Assembly (NCBI GenBank): GCA_021773195.1
Contig: JAJFKN010000015.1
Coordinates: forward strand, 1 to 62,901
DNA: 62,901 bases
Reading direction: 5' to 3'
Origin: Gammaproteobacteria bacterium
Lineage (GTDB): Bacteria > Pseudomonadota > Gammaproteobacteria > JAKBBU01
Made by a program: the position numbers and the translations under genes. Positions 17,741 to 27,118 of this stretch are shown here, one piece after another (the stretch's first letter is position 1; every line of letters starts with the position of its first letter). The notes below the pieces were generated by a model, which was not told where the DNA came from, made no database searches, and saw only the letters and a list, made by a program, of their open reading frames with translations.

Positions 17741-18702
17741 AGCGATTATTGTTAAGTCTTGCATTACTCGTTGTGTTGCCCGCAGTAGCGGACACGTTCA
17801 CCACCCCTAAAATCGTGGCAGCGACCTTTAAAGGCGCGCCCCATTGTTTACATTATCAAGTACAAGGGTTTTGTGTGTGGCGTCATCACCTGCGGGTCAG
17901 CACCACATTGCTGGTGGATGAGCATTTGCCAGATGCTGTGGTCATGGTCTATCGCCAAGAAAATAGTAACCCCTGGAACTTAATCAAGAACTTGTTAGAT
18001 GTGCCAGCTTATGAGGCAGGCAAGGCTACGTTGCGCCCGCCAGCGGGCACCACCATGGACAGCGGGTATGAATCCAATCAAGGTCCCATGAATCAAAACA
18101 CCCGTTATAAAGAAGTGGACGTGGTGGGAAATCCGGCCCTATTGTTTTGGCCAGGCAAACCGTTTTTTATTTCAAGTACAGCGTCTGCTTTTACGCCGTA
18201 TTACAGCTCGCTCTTGGATGCACGCTTTTGGCGCGGCGCATTGCTCGACATGGCCATGCACCCCGCAAACCTTTGGCCCACCACCAATCGCATTGGCTCG
18301 ATGACGAACCAATGGGGGCCTTTATTCCCAAGAGCCGGGTTTGTCATTCAAGCCAATGATGCAAAAGCTGCTGCTATCGATGCGTCACGCGCTGCGAGCA
18401 TTGTTACCGACCATACCGATAATCATCTGTATTACCCGTTGCCCTATGGCAGTGATGCTTGTGGTCATCATTGCAATGTGGCGGCAGCGGATATCAATAG
18501 CAAGGATACCCAGTGGCAGATGATTTATCCCAAGGTGGAAAACCAGTGCATTGTCTTTGGTGAGCAAAGAGGCTCGCCCATGAATGCCTGGGAGCATGAT
18601 GCCACAAGCAAGGGGGATGGTAATTACGTGTGGGTGCTGTGGCGCGACTACAACGGGTGTGTGCAAGGTCATGGCAAGTTAGTGAAAGTGGTGCATTTTT
18701 GA
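17737..18702 (+). CDS. ICE protein, PFL_4710 family (TraU-like)
   Basis: 321 residues with signal peptide (MKRLLLSLALLVVLPAVA). Cysteine-rich periplasmic protein: CLHYQVQGFCVW near the N-terminus, then DACGHHCNVAAAD, and a C-terminal WVLWRDYNGC. These features and the position after the ATPase fit PFL_4710 (TIGR03756), related to F-plasmid TraU. The usual small PFL_4709 gene between the ATPase and this one is not present. Overlaps the ATPase by 4 bp. Confidence 0.8.
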   Translation: MKRLLLSLALLVVLPAVADTFTTPKIVAATFKGAPHCLHYQVQGFCVWRHHLRVSTTLLVDEHLPDAVVMVYRQENSNPWNLIKNLLDVPAYEAGKATLRPPAGTTMDSGYESNQGPMNQNTRYKEVDVVGNPALLFWPGKPFFISSTASAFTPYYSSLLDARFWRGALLDMAMHPANLWPTTNRIGSMTNQWGPLFPRAGFVIQANDAKAAAIDASRAASIVTDHTDNHLYYPLPYGSDACGHHCNVAAADINSKDTQWQMIYPKVENQCIVFGEQRGSPMNAWEHDATSKGDGNYVWVLWRDYNGCVQGHGKLVKVVHF

Positions 18703-18713
18703 AGGAGAAGATA

Positions 18714-20102
18714 ATGAAGAAACTATTGGTTGTCGCTGCGTTATTGTTGGTTTCAAACATGGCTTTGGCGGACTTGGTGCCAACGGGTAATGGCGGGTTG
18801 TATTACCGCATGGGTGGCGGGCAGAATTTGCCCCAGCCCAGCAATTACGACACTCAGAGCTTGTCACTCAATGCGCAAGGTCAAGTGGGGCTCGGGTATA
18901 ACTGCGGTGTCTTCAATCCCAAGCTGTCCATCATGAATTCCATGAATGGCATTGAAAACAGTTTCATGAACATGTCGTCCAGCGTGGTGCATAACGCAGG
19001 CTCGGCCATTTTAGAATTCCCCATGTATGAAGTGGCCAAAGACGACCCCAATCTCTATCAGTTCTTAACCAATGGCCTTTATGGCTCACGTGCTGATTTG
19101 CAGGTGGCTACCCGTGATTGTCAACAAATGCAACAGATGGTGGGCAATGGGCAGGACCCTTACACCCATTGGATGACCATGGCCGTTAGTGGTGATTGGC
19201 AAGACCACATGCATGGCGCAAATGCGGATGCCAGCGATTCAGGCAGTGACATTGAGCAAGTGAACAAAACAGTAGCGCAAGATGATGGCAAAGAAGGCGT
19301 GCCATGGGTGAACGGTAGCAATAAGAATGGCACCATCTACGCTGGTGGCTCAGGTCAGGCGCCCATTCAAGTGATTTACGACACGGTGGTGGCTGGGTAC
19401 AACGTGTCCTTGCAAGACGGTCGTGCGTATAACGATACGAGCGCGCCACCCAGCAACGGTCATGCGGAGCATCTCACCCAAACCTGGGCCACGCCTGTTA
19501 TTGCTGCCAAGTGGGTGGTGAACGTGGTGGGGGATATGACCGTGACCACTTATTCCGGCGGACAAAAGGGAGCGACGCCTGGTGTAGGACTCATTCCCAG
19601 TGCTCAAGCTTTAGCAACCAGCCTCACTACCAAACTGCAAGACTTGGTGACGGGACAAACACAGCCTACCCTGGATAACTTAAAAGCGGTCTCAGCCCCT
19701 GGGGTGGCCATTAACCAGGCCGTAATTGCACGCCTGCAGCAAGAGACGCCCGTGAATCAAAGCATGCTCGTGACCAAGTTAGCGCAAGAGTCGGCGAGCG
19801 CGCAAATCATCGATGAAGCCTTGTTAGCGAGAGAGTTACTACAGGTGGGCAGTCAAATCCCGGCTATATACAGCAATCAACCGGCACAAGCCACCATTAA
19901 GCGTGCCAATGACAGACTGACCCAGGCTATAAACGATGTCATGTTCAACAACCAAGTGCGCAAGCAATTGCTCTCTAACACCATCAGTCAATTGATGAGT
20001 GACAGTGATGCAAAACAGCAATACCACAACGGTTTTCAAACCTTACCCAAATCTGTGAACGTAGTGGATGGGGCAGTACCCAATGCGGGGACCCACCCAT
20101 GA
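18714..20102 (+). CDS. ICE protein, PFL_4711 family
   Basis: Start at 18714, directly after GAAGGAGAAG, gives a 462-residue precursor with signal peptide (MKKLLVVAALLLVSNMALA). The protein has GLYYRMGGGQNLPQP at its mature start and CGVFNPKLSIMNSMNG further on, then a Gln/Ala-rich helical second half. This is the PFL_4711 (TIGR03755) pattern, TraH-like, a periplasmic assembly factor for pilus or channel. The 11-bp gap before it is one of the few in the operon, but a good ribosome site is present. Confidence 0.82.
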   Translation: MKKLLVVAALLLVSNMALADLVPTGNGGLYYRMGGGQNLPQPSNYDTQSLSLNAQGQVGLGYNCGVFNPKLSIMNSMNGIENSFMNMSSSVVHNAGSAILEFPMYEVAKDDPNLYQFLTNGLYGSRADLQVATRDCQQMQQMVGNGQDPYTHWMTMAVSGDWQDHMHGANADASDSGSDIEQVNKTVAQDDGKEGVPWVNGSNKNGTIYAGGSGQAPIQVIYDTVVAGYNVSLQDGRAYNDTSAPPSNGHAEHLTQTWATPVIAAKWVVNVVGDMTVTTYSGGQKGATPGVGLIPSAQALATSLTTKLQDLVTGQTQPTLDNLKAVSAPGVAINQAVIARLQQETPVNQSMLVTKLAQESASAQIIDEALLARELLQVGSQIPAIYSNQPAQATIKRANDRLTQAINDVMFNNQVRKQLLSNTISQLMSDSDAKQQYHNGFQTLPKSVNVVDGAVPNAGTHP

Positions 20103-21613
20103 GTGTGACGGGCTACTTAGCGCTCTACACCACGCTCTTGGGCTGGCAAGCCTATGATGGCCTCTGGACCATTCTCTGTGATACGGGGCTCGTGTATTTA
20201 CCTTTCATTGGTATTGTGGTGGCGAGTGTCACAGGGCCCTTTCTCTCCATGGGTGCTAAAGATGCCGCCATTGTAGCGACACGGCGTTTGACCGTGGGGC
20301 TTATTTCAGCACTCATGGTGATTGAAGTAGCTGGTGTGCCCACAGAAACCCTGGACCCCAGTGTGCTGCATTACCAGCCGTTATGTGTGAAGCAAGTCAA
20401 TGCCAAACCGGGGGATACCGGCACCACCTTTGATAAGGTCTTCACGGTACCTCAAGGCGTAAAGGTGCCGCTGTTATGGTCCATGGTCATGAGTGTATCC
20501 AATGGTTTTACCGAAGCGGCCAATACGTTATTCACGTGCAAACCCTTACAGACCCAAGCGATGTACACCCAAATCAACACAACCATTTTGCATAATCCTC
20601 AACTGCAACAAGCCGTCAGTGAGTTTTATCAGCAATGCTATCAACCGTCTTATGCGACTTACATGGATTTGGCTAACATGCCAAGCGGCATGCAGCAGGA
20701 TGTGAAGCAATCCATCAAACAAAACGGTGCCAGCGATGTAGCATGGCTAGGCTCCAAAACCTTTACTAATGTTTCGGGGTTTTACGATGTGCATCAGGCG
20801 CAGCAACCCATTGCAGGTTTTCCCTTTGACGCTACACGGGACAGTGAAGAAGGACAAGTGAGTAATCACTCTCAGTGGGGTGAGCCCAGTTGCCAGGATT
20901 GGTGGACCGACCCAAATCATGGGTTGCAAGCGGAGCTCATTAAAGCACTGCCTGTAAGTCTTACCGATGAAATAACCCATTGGAGTGATAATCCTCAGCA
21001 ATTAAAAGTGTTGGCCATGAAGCGGCTATTAACTAATACCGGGTACCGCCCTGGGGCGGGACACGCTGCTGATAAAGGCTTTGAGAGTATGCCCAATTCA
21101 CAGTCGGGTGTGTTCAGTAATATTGGTACCTACATTGGTATGTCTTATGAGAGGTTGGCCATCTATCCTAAATTGAAATTCATTGTCAATGCATTGCCCC
21201 TCATTCAAGGTTTATTACTTTTTGGGGTGTATATGATGCTGGCCGTGTTTCTGCCTTTTTCCAAATACAGTGTGGGCTTTTGTGTTTCGGCCAGCTTCAT
21301 TGTTTTTACTCTTATCAGTTGTTCCTTCATTTGGCACGGCGTGATGTGGCTAAGCTCGGAACTCGAGCAAGCCTTTTTTACACATCCTTATTTGAGTTTG
21401 ACTCAGGGCAGTTGGGCCACTTTCTTTAATATGCTGATGAGTAATGCCTATTGGGTGTTCCCAGGGCTTTGGATGGTTTTTGGCAGTATTGCCGGCATGC
21501 AAGTGGGTGGTGCTGTCACCAGTCTGTTAGGTCAATTCTCAGGGGCGGCTGAAAGTGGCAGTCGTCACAGTGTGGGGTTGGCAAGTAGTGCAGTGAATAA
21601 GGTGTTGCCATGA
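20099..21613 (+). CDS. traG: TraG-like conjugal transfer membrane protein
   Basis: 504 residues: N-terminal hydrophobic helices (YLALYTTLLGWQAYDGLWTIL, cut here into YLALYTTLLGW and LVYLPFIGIVVAS), a long periplasmic region with several cysteines (HYQPLCVKQ, LFTCKPL, SFCQDWW-like GEPSCQDWW) and a C-terminal set of membrane spans (about 365-480). This is the TraG N-terminal domain family, acting in mating-pair stabilisation and channel assembly. Overlaps PFL_4711 and the next gene by 4 bp. Confidence 0.82.
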   Translation: MSVTGYLALYTTLLGWQAYDGLWTILCDTGLVYLPFIGIVVASVTGPFLSMGAKDAAIVATRRLTVGLISALMVIEVAGVPTETLDPSVLHYQPLCVKQVNAKPGDTGTTFDKVFTVPQGVKVPLLWSMVMSVSNGFTEAANTLFTCKPLQTQAMYTQINTTILHNPQLQQAVSEFYQQCYQPSYATYMDLANMPSGMQQDVKQSIKQNGASDVAWLGSKTFTNVSGFYDVHQAQQPIAGFPFDATRDSEEGQVSNHSQWGEPSCQDWWTDPNHGLQAELIKALPVSLTDEITHWSDNPQQLKVLAMKRLLTNTGYRPGAGHAADKGFESMPNSQSGVFSNIGTYIGMSYERLAIYPKLKFIVNALPLIQGLLLFGVYMMLAVFLPFSKYSVGFCVSASFIVFTLISCSFIWHGVMWLSSELEQAFFTHPYLSLTQGSWATFFNMLMSNAYWVFPGLWMVFGSIAGMQVGGAVTSLLGQFSGAAESGSRHSVGLASSAVNKVLP

Positions 21614-21945
21614 CCAAGAATAATCATGTGATATTAAAACGTATGCTCAAGGGATTGCTTTGGATCTTGGTGGTGTTCCTTGTTAGCCTTTGGTGCGTAT
21701 TTTTAAGCGGTGAAGTATTGATGCATCGTCATGGCATTTCATCATTAGCTTCAGCATTTCACCAATATAGTACGCTGATTCAGTGTGTGAAGTACGGATT
21801 GTTGATGGTGGTATTTCTTGGGTGGCCTTGGGTAGTAAACAAGTTAGGCAATCAAAAGCAATGGTCATCTGAGACAGTGCAATTAGTTTCTCGTTGGCGC
21901 TGGCTATTTGTCTTGGTATTCGTATTATTAGAGGTGCGCCTATGA
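21610..21945 (+). CDS. small membrane protein of the transfer operon
   Basis: 111 residues, three hydrophobic segments (about 15-33, 56-76 and 91-108), basic N-terminus, no recognised family. Translationally coupled to TraG (4-bp overlap) and to the thioredoxin-fold gene that follows (4-bp overlap). Probably a membrane accessory of the apparatus or a partner of the neighbouring thiol protein. Confidence 0.55.
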   Translation: MTKNNHVILKRMLKGLLWILVVFLVSLWCVFLSGEVLMHRHGISSLASAFHQYSTLIQCVKYGLLMVVFLGWPWVVNKLGNQKQWSSETVQLVSRWRWLFVLVFVLLEVRL

Positions 21946-22535
21946 AATGGTTGTTACTTACCATCTGCCTCTTAATTATCGTGGTGTTTTGTTGGGTTTG
22001 CTCAAAGTCTAATGTGCAATCAGAAATGTCCTGGGTACATCGCAGCGGGGCACCTTATGGCATTGCTTTGGATAATAACAAATCATCCATCACGGTTATG
22101 GCCGTGGTGGATTTTGCGTGCCCTCATTGTCACGATGAATGGCCGGTGCTCGAAAAAATAAGCCGAAGCAGAAAAGCACATGTGGTTCTCATCCCCGTGG
22201 GCATTTTAAGTCCTTCATCAAAGGCTTTGGGTTCCATAGCGTTAGCCAATCCCAATCTACTTAATAAGCTGATGAGCAGCGACATGGCTTGGCGACCTCA
22301 GAATTTTAGAGCATGGGTTCAAAAGCAGTCTGAGCTGAACCCCAGGTTGATGACAAAAACTATAAAGCAAATGCAGGAAAATACCATGTGGTTTCACAGA
22401 CAAGGATTCACGGGTGTGCCCTTATTATTTGTGGGCAAGCGCGATGCCCTTAATCCTAGCTCACGTTTTCTTGGTGAGACCGGTTACCCAACCTTAATGC
22501 ATGCAATACAGCAGGAGAATGCCAATGACCAATAA
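21942..22535 (+). CDS. thioredoxin-fold thiol-disulfide protein (DsbA/DsbG-like)
   Basis: Start at 21942 overlaps the previous stop and begins a signal anchor (MKWLLLTICLLIIVVFCWVC). The mature part holds an active-site-like CPHC in VVDFACPHCHDEW and a cis-Pro segment, TGVPLLFVGKRD. It is probably exported to oxidise or isomerise disulfides in cysteine-rich periplasmic channel proteins such as PFL_4710 and TraG. 197 residues, slightly short for DsbG but normal for ICE-borne versions. Confidence 0.82.
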   Translation: MKWLLLTICLLIIVVFCWVCSKSNVQSEMSWVHRSGAPYGIALDNNKSSITVMAVVDFACPHCHDEWPVLEKISRSRKAHVVLIPVGILSPSSKALGSIALANPNLLNKLMSSDMAWRPQNFRAWVQKQSELNPRLMTKTIKQMQENTMWFHRQGFTGVPLLFVGKRDALNPSSRFLGETGYPTLMHAIQQENANDQ

Positions 22536-23313
22536 TGCAAGAGAATCCAATCCTCAGATTATCCTTTCAGGTGCTAAGATATTGCAGTCAGAGGAGCATG
22601 CATCTTTATACCAAACGGTGAGGCAAGGCATTAGTTGTTCGGACAAATGGTATCCCGTATTTTACCAACCCTTGTTTGAAAATGTGGCGCTGCTGTATCA
22701 GAGTATTGAGCATCCTGACTTTGAAAAATCAGAAGGCGAACCCATAACCTTTTTGGAAGTGGCACTCATAAGAGCACAGTATGCGCTGCGTTTATTGGCG
22801 CAACACCCGCTCCCTAAAAAAAGCGAGCCAGAGAAGGCCTTCTGGGAAAAGGACGCTTGGGTGTTTGGATTAGTTAGCCTGGCTTTGTTGCAGGACATAT
22901 CCGCATTCTTTTCAAGCTATGGGTTTTTAGTGGGAGAAAAAGGTAGGGACTTAAGGGATTGGAAATTAGGGATAGATATGTTATGGCGGCGTGGACAGAG
23001 CATGGTGCTTGAGAGAAGGCTGACAAAATGCTTAGTGGAGCCAGCATCTTGCCTACCACTTGCATGGTCTTGTATTCCCTACGAAGCTCAACAATGGATG
23101 AGGGGTTTGTCCAATCTTATGGATGACTGGTATGCCGGGTTGATTCAAGGTACAACCCCAAGCGATATAGGGAGTTTGTTAAGCCAAGTGAATAAATCGT
23201 TGCCCATTAAAAATGCTAATAAGATCATCAAATCACAATCTCATAATGAGGTCAGAGCTGATAATGAATCCTTGAACTTTGCAAGCATTTTGGGAGGCAA
23301 CCATCATGGCTGA
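22525..23313 (+). CDS. degenerate MobH/TraI relaxase-like protein
   Basis: Start at 22525 follows AGGAGA. The 262-residue protein aligns by eye with the N-terminal domain of TraI/MobH relaxases of PFGI-type ICEs: WYPVFYQPLFENVALLYQSIE, then FLEVALIRAQYALRLLAQ, then WVFGLVSLALLQDISAFF. In active MobH enzymes this region carries a His triad before the LEVAL helix and a His-Asp (HD) in the later helix; here the triad is absent (EGEPITFLEVAL) and HD is Gln123-Asp124. It is also too short. Most likely a catalytically dead derivative, perhaps with a structural role. It is the only relaxase-like gene found. Confidence 0.6.
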   Translation: MTNNARESNPQIILSGAKILQSEEHASLYQTVRQGISCSDKWYPVFYQPLFENVALLYQSIEHPDFEKSEGEPITFLEVALIRAQYALRLLAQHPLPKKSEPEKAFWEKDAWVFGLVSLALLQDISAFFSSYGFLVGEKGRDLRDWKLGIDMLWRRGQSMVLERRLTKCLVEPASCLPLAWSCIPYEAQQWMRGLSNLMDDWYAGLIQGTTPSDIGSLLSQVNKSLPIKNANKIIKSQSHNEVRADNESLNFASILGGNHHG

Positions 23314-23815
23314 GAAAAAGCAAACCCCAGGCAGGCTTTACATCCCCATGACATTAACCTTGCACACCCAAACTGCTGTCAACGTCTTCAAAGGCAAACG
23401 TCATAAGGGCCCCATAGGCTTAAAAGCCTTTGATGTCTTGGCTAAAAGGCAAATGCAGGCTGCTAAATCAGGAGATGATATGGCACAGCAGTGCTTGGAT
23501 AGTATCCTTGAAGGTATTAACACCGTACAACAGAGCATTCAAAGGCATACCCAACAACTCAAAATCCAGACTGAGCGTTTACCCCACATTAATTTACTAC
23601 CCAGTCAATCACCGCAACCTTATGAAGCCAAAGTGTTATTGGAAACGCCTTATGGGGTGGGTATATCAAATCTCGTTGTGCAGTTGGATGTACTGGGAAG
23701 GTCGGTGAAGACCTTAAATATTTCAGGAATGATCGATGAGGGGCTTTATCAGCAGATTGTGCAAGACCAGAAACATCGAATTAGAAAAGCTATGGGAGTA
23801 GTGCTTACCGGCTAA
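23306..23815 (+). CDS. ICE protein, PFL_4669 family
   Basis: Start at 23306 overlaps the relaxase-like gene by 8 bp. 169 residues with the conserved run LTLHTQTAVNVFKGKRHKGPIGLKAFDVL, given here as LHTQTAVNVFKGKRHKG, and a C-terminal YGVGISNLVVQLDVLGRSV followed by RKAMGVV. Matches PFL_4669 (TIGR03761), a family of unknown biochemical role in PFGI-1-type ICEs. It is the last gene of the transfer operon; a 91-bp gap and much more AT-rich cargo follow. Confidence 0.75.
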   Translation: MAEKKQTPGRLYIPMTLTLHTQTAVNVFKGKRHKGPIGLKAFDVLAKRQMQAAKSGDDMAQQCLDSILEGINTVQQSIQRHTQQLKIQTERLPHINLLPSQSPQPYEAKVLLETPYGVGISNLVVQLDVLGRSVKTLNISGMIDEGLYQQIVQDQKHRIRKAMGVVLTG

Positions 23816-23906
23816 AGACTATCACAAATGGGTTGCGATTAACCGGTTATTAGGTTAGGGTTTACACTTATAGTGGAATATTCAATCAAAAGGGAGGTGA
23901 TCTGCT

Positions 23907-26105
23907 ATGAAACTCAATAATGATAGACCAATAAAATCACCAGAAGAGGATAAGCTAAATGTGTACGGTCGTTATGCTGAAAAGTTAGAAGAGCTAATTT
24001 TCCCCAAAAATAAAAAAGATTTCTCTTGCAAATCAATAGCGCTTGCGGGACGCTTCGGTGTAGGTAAAACTAGTATAGTAAATCTTTTAAAGAGCAATTT
24101 TAAGGAGAGAAAGAAGAAAAAAGAAAAAATTATCACTATTGAGTTTGAGCCTCTTAAAGAAGGGGTTGGTGACATAGAAGGAATAATGCGGTTATTTTAC
24201 TTTGCTTTATATCGTAATCTTACACACATGAAGAGTAGGGAAAAATTAAGAAAATTTATCTCTGCTATTATGCCAGATAAGCTCAATGTTAACCTTGCTG
24301 GAATAGCATCAGCAGATATTGATCTTAATAAGAAATTAGAGCTTATTGAGAAAAAAATACCAGATAGTTTCTGCGAGCAAATGGAAGAAATCAATAAGTT
24401 GCTGTGTAAAGAGAAAATAAAAAAATTGATTGTTATAGCTGACGAGGTTGATAGACCTGTTGCCCGGACTATTATTAACTTTTTGCAGTTTTGTCGCTTG
24501 ATTGAGGATCTTGAGAAATGTACTTGTTTATACGCATTTGATTATAGTTGTGTGGTAAATAAACTAACTAAAGAAGGCGCGATAGGTTATGTAGATTATA
24601 AGCATACACAGATTTATTTAGATAAGATATTTGAAACGCTTATCGTTGTGGATCATGATAAATATGATTTGATGGATTTCTCAAGAAATTTAATGCATGA
24701 AGAATCCAAAAAGTTCTTCGAGGGTGATTTTGAAGAAGGTCACTCTATTATGCATGACGATGTCATATCAATTTTGACTACGCCAAGACTTATAAAAAAA
24801 TTTCACATGGAACTTTTGTTAAAAGTTAACTATCTAAAAAGGTGTCGTTTTAAGCAGGAATTTATTAATTTTTTGGCCTCACTGGTTAAGTATCCGCTTC
24901 TATTAGATAATATGGTGAAATCTCGAAGGTACTTAGATAAAAATAAACTGACCTCGAAAGTAAAAGAAGATTTTGATATTGAAGTTGATTCAAAATTAAC
25001 GAAAAAGGAGTTGATTTTGACAATGTTCGGCGTTGAGATAGATCCACATAAAGAGAACGATAAGGAAAATAAACTACATAGAATAATGTGTAGCCTTGAC
25101 GTTTTACCATTTTTATGCGATGAGCCAAAAGTAGAAGCAAGTATTATTAATTTCATCATGAAGTCAGATTTTATTTTTGTTGATGCATTTGTATTAAAAA
25201 CGGATTTTAATTCATTATATGATGCCTTCTTTGAAGGCAAGATAGATGGGGCACTTATGACAATATTAAAAGAGGGTAATAAATATACGACCCAAAGTGT
25301 CATGAAAGATATAGTCCGTTCTTATGAAGAAACTGGAAATCTTCCAGAAGAAAAGCCAAACATTAATTTGCTAAATGAAATTTGGAAAAGGTATGCCATT
25401 AAAGATAAACTCTCTTTTCCTGATATTTTTGTGGATATTTTATACATCTCCCATAGTAACTTATCGATAGATGAGCTTATAAATAATGTTCCCCCAATGG
25501 TTAGTGAAAATGTTCTTCATTTTCTTCTTTCTTTTTATGGGATAAGTAATATAAATGGTAGTTATGATTTTGACCAGTTTAATGGTAAAGGAAAAAAACA
25601 TTCAAAATTCAGATTCATTTTTGAGAAAATGACCATGTCTGATAATGAAGATAAGAAGCTGGATGGTCTAAATGAAGAAGAATTGAAGGATATATTAAGA
25701 TTGTGGTGTGGAAAAGTAGGATCTGATTTAGAAGACAACAACTATGAATGGTTTGTATATCCAAAGTGTTTAAGTGTGCTATACCGCTATTTACAATGGA
25801 ATGTCTCAATACAAGGTGAGACAGATGAACATGAGGATAAGTTAAAAGAGAGAATAGCTAATTTTGTTGCAGGATTTATAGGTGGTGATGCCGATAACAA
25901 AGATGTTTTTTTAATGGAATTGTGGCAACAACATGATTATCCAAAAAAGTTTGGAACCGTAGAAGATGATATTTTTGAACGACTTTTTAATAACAATATG
26001 ACGCTTTTAAGAGCATTAGAAAATCATCTAAAAGACAAGGGAGAATATGCTGCATTATGCAGTATTGTCAAGGAAAAACTAAATCCTGAAAATCAGAAAG
26101 ATTAA
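23907..26105 (+). CDS. KAP-family P-loop NTPase, possible defence gene
   Basis: 732 residues. NNDRPIKSPEEDKLNVYGRYAE is the usual KAP entry motif (RPI...D.L...YA); Walker A GRFGVGKT at 48-55 and Walker B LIVIADEVDR (acidic residues 179-182) follow, with VARTIINFLQFCRLI after it. The long C-terminal half is unrecognised. KAP NTPases are often part of phage-defence or membrane-associated systems, but none has been shown here. A nearly ideal ribosome site, AAGGGAGGTGATC, precedes the ATG. Very AT-rich compared with the transfer operon, so recently acquired. Converges on the next gene. Confidence 0.75.
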   Translation: MKLNNDRPIKSPEEDKLNVYGRYAEKLEELIFPKNKKDFSCKSIALAGRFGVGKTSIVNLLKSNFKERKKKKEKIITIEFEPLKEGVGDIEGIMRLFYFALYRNLTHMKSREKLRKFISAIMPDKLNVNLAGIASADIDLNKKLELIEKKIPDSFCEQMEEINKLLCKEKIKKLIVIADEVDRPVARTIINFLQFCRLIEDLEKCTCLYAFDYSCVVNKLTKEGAIGYVDYKHTQIYLDKIFETLIVVDHDKYDLMDFSRNLMHEESKKFFEGDFEEGHSIMHDDVISILTTPRLIKKFHMELLLKVNYLKRCRFKQEFINFLASLVKYPLLLDNMVKSRRYLDKNKLTSKVKEDFDIEVDSKLTKKELILTMFGVEIDPHKENDKENKLHRIMCSLDVLPFLCDEPKVEASIINFIMKSDFIFVDAFVLKTDFNSLYDAFFEGKIDGALMTILKEGNKYTTQSVMKDIVRSYEETGNLPEEKPNINLLNEIWKRYAIKDKLSFPDIFVDILYISHSNLSIDELINNVPPMVSENVLHFLLSFYGISNINGSYDFDQFNGKGKKHSKFRFIFEKMTMSDNEDKKLDGLNEEELKDILRLWCGKVGSDLEDNNYEWFVYPKCLSVLYRYLQWNVSIQGETDEHEDKLKERIANFVAGFIGGDADNKDVFLMELWQQHDYPKKFGTVEDDIFERLFNNNMTLLRALENHLKDKGEYAALCSIVKEKLNPENQKD

Positions 26106-26132
26106 GGAAGTTTTTTTATAGGGACATTAGGA

Positions 26133-26927
26133 TTAAATACCGGTTAATTTTTTTAATTCTTTCTTAATATAATTCTGGCAATCCACCATGGCTTTGTAAG
26201 TATCTTTTAAGTTATGATGGTTGCTTTCTTTGCAAAAAGAAAAATAGATAAGTCCGACAGATTCCCATAAAATTGTAATCAGAAAAATTAGAGGATAGTA
26301 TATGAGAACTTTCCTGAGGTATATTTTTTTGCTTGCTTGAAATTCGCTCGGAGAAAACATTCTTACATGTCTTTGCATAATAGCTAAATGTCTACTGTGT
26401 ATATGGTCAGACAACGTATCATACATTTCATCAATATCATCGCTTATATTAGCCAGCTTTCTTTTTTTGGTATCGTAATAATATTTAGCTTCTATTTCTT
26501 TAAGCGATTTTTTCTGCAAATCAATATCGTCTAAACAACTATGCATTATTTTTTCTTGCTCGGGCGTGCAAATTTTAATCTGCTTATGTGATTCATAGAG
26601 TTTTTTTAAATCCTGGTTGAGAAGTTCCTTTTCATGTCTTTTGTATTTTTCATAATTTTCATCGTTAATGATATTTTTAATATTTATGTAGGTATCTATA
26701 CAACATCGTATAAGAGGAAGAGCACCAACAGGATTTGACGTATTATCTAAAATAATCAAGATATTGTCTGTTAGATCAATTAGGGAGTAATAGTTGCCAA
26801 TTGCCCACAGTTTTTGATCATATTGATCATCCTTCTTCTCAGATAAATAAAATCGGATTGAGATATTATGCTTATTAATCTCATTTAGAATCTTCCTGAA
26901 TTTTTTACTGATTAGTTTGTAAGACAT
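26133..26927 (-). CDS. hypothetical protein with C-terminal membrane segment
   Basis: 264 residues, unrecognised. A helical N-terminal region has LPLIRCCIDTYINIKNIIND, vaguely like DUF5677-type proteins with a conserved Arg in an early helix; a charged coiled-coil-like middle follows (about 120-165). An HSRH motif (DHIHSRHLAIM) precedes a hydrophobic segment near residues 210-230. Convergent with the KAP NTPase gene, 27 bp apart, and equally AT-rich, so the two may form one accessory unit. Confidence 0.5.
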   Translation of the reverse strand: MSYKLISKKFRKILNEINKHNISIRFYLSEKKDDQYDQKLWAIGNYYSLIDLTDNILIILDNTSNPVGALPLIRCCIDTYINIKNIINDENYEKYKRHEKELLNQDLKKLYESHKQIKICTPEQEKIMHSCLDDIDLQKKSLKEIEAKYYYDTKKRKLANISDDIDEMYDTLSDHIHSRHLAIMQRHVRMFSPSEFQASKKIYLRKVLIYYPLIFLITILWESVGLIYFSFCKESNHHNLKDTYKAMVDCQNYIKKELKKLTGI

Positions 26928-27118
26928 AATTAAATTTCACACATATCTTGATAATAAATGAGCTCGTCAATTTAACAGGTCTGTATTTCTATGTATAGGA
27001 AAAATCTGATTAATTACTTTATAAAACTCATAATTGATTTTTTTCATCGCAGCTTACTTTGCAGTATTGTGTTAGCATGGAATAGAATTAGGGAGGAAAA
27101 TTTTTAAAGGGATTTAAT

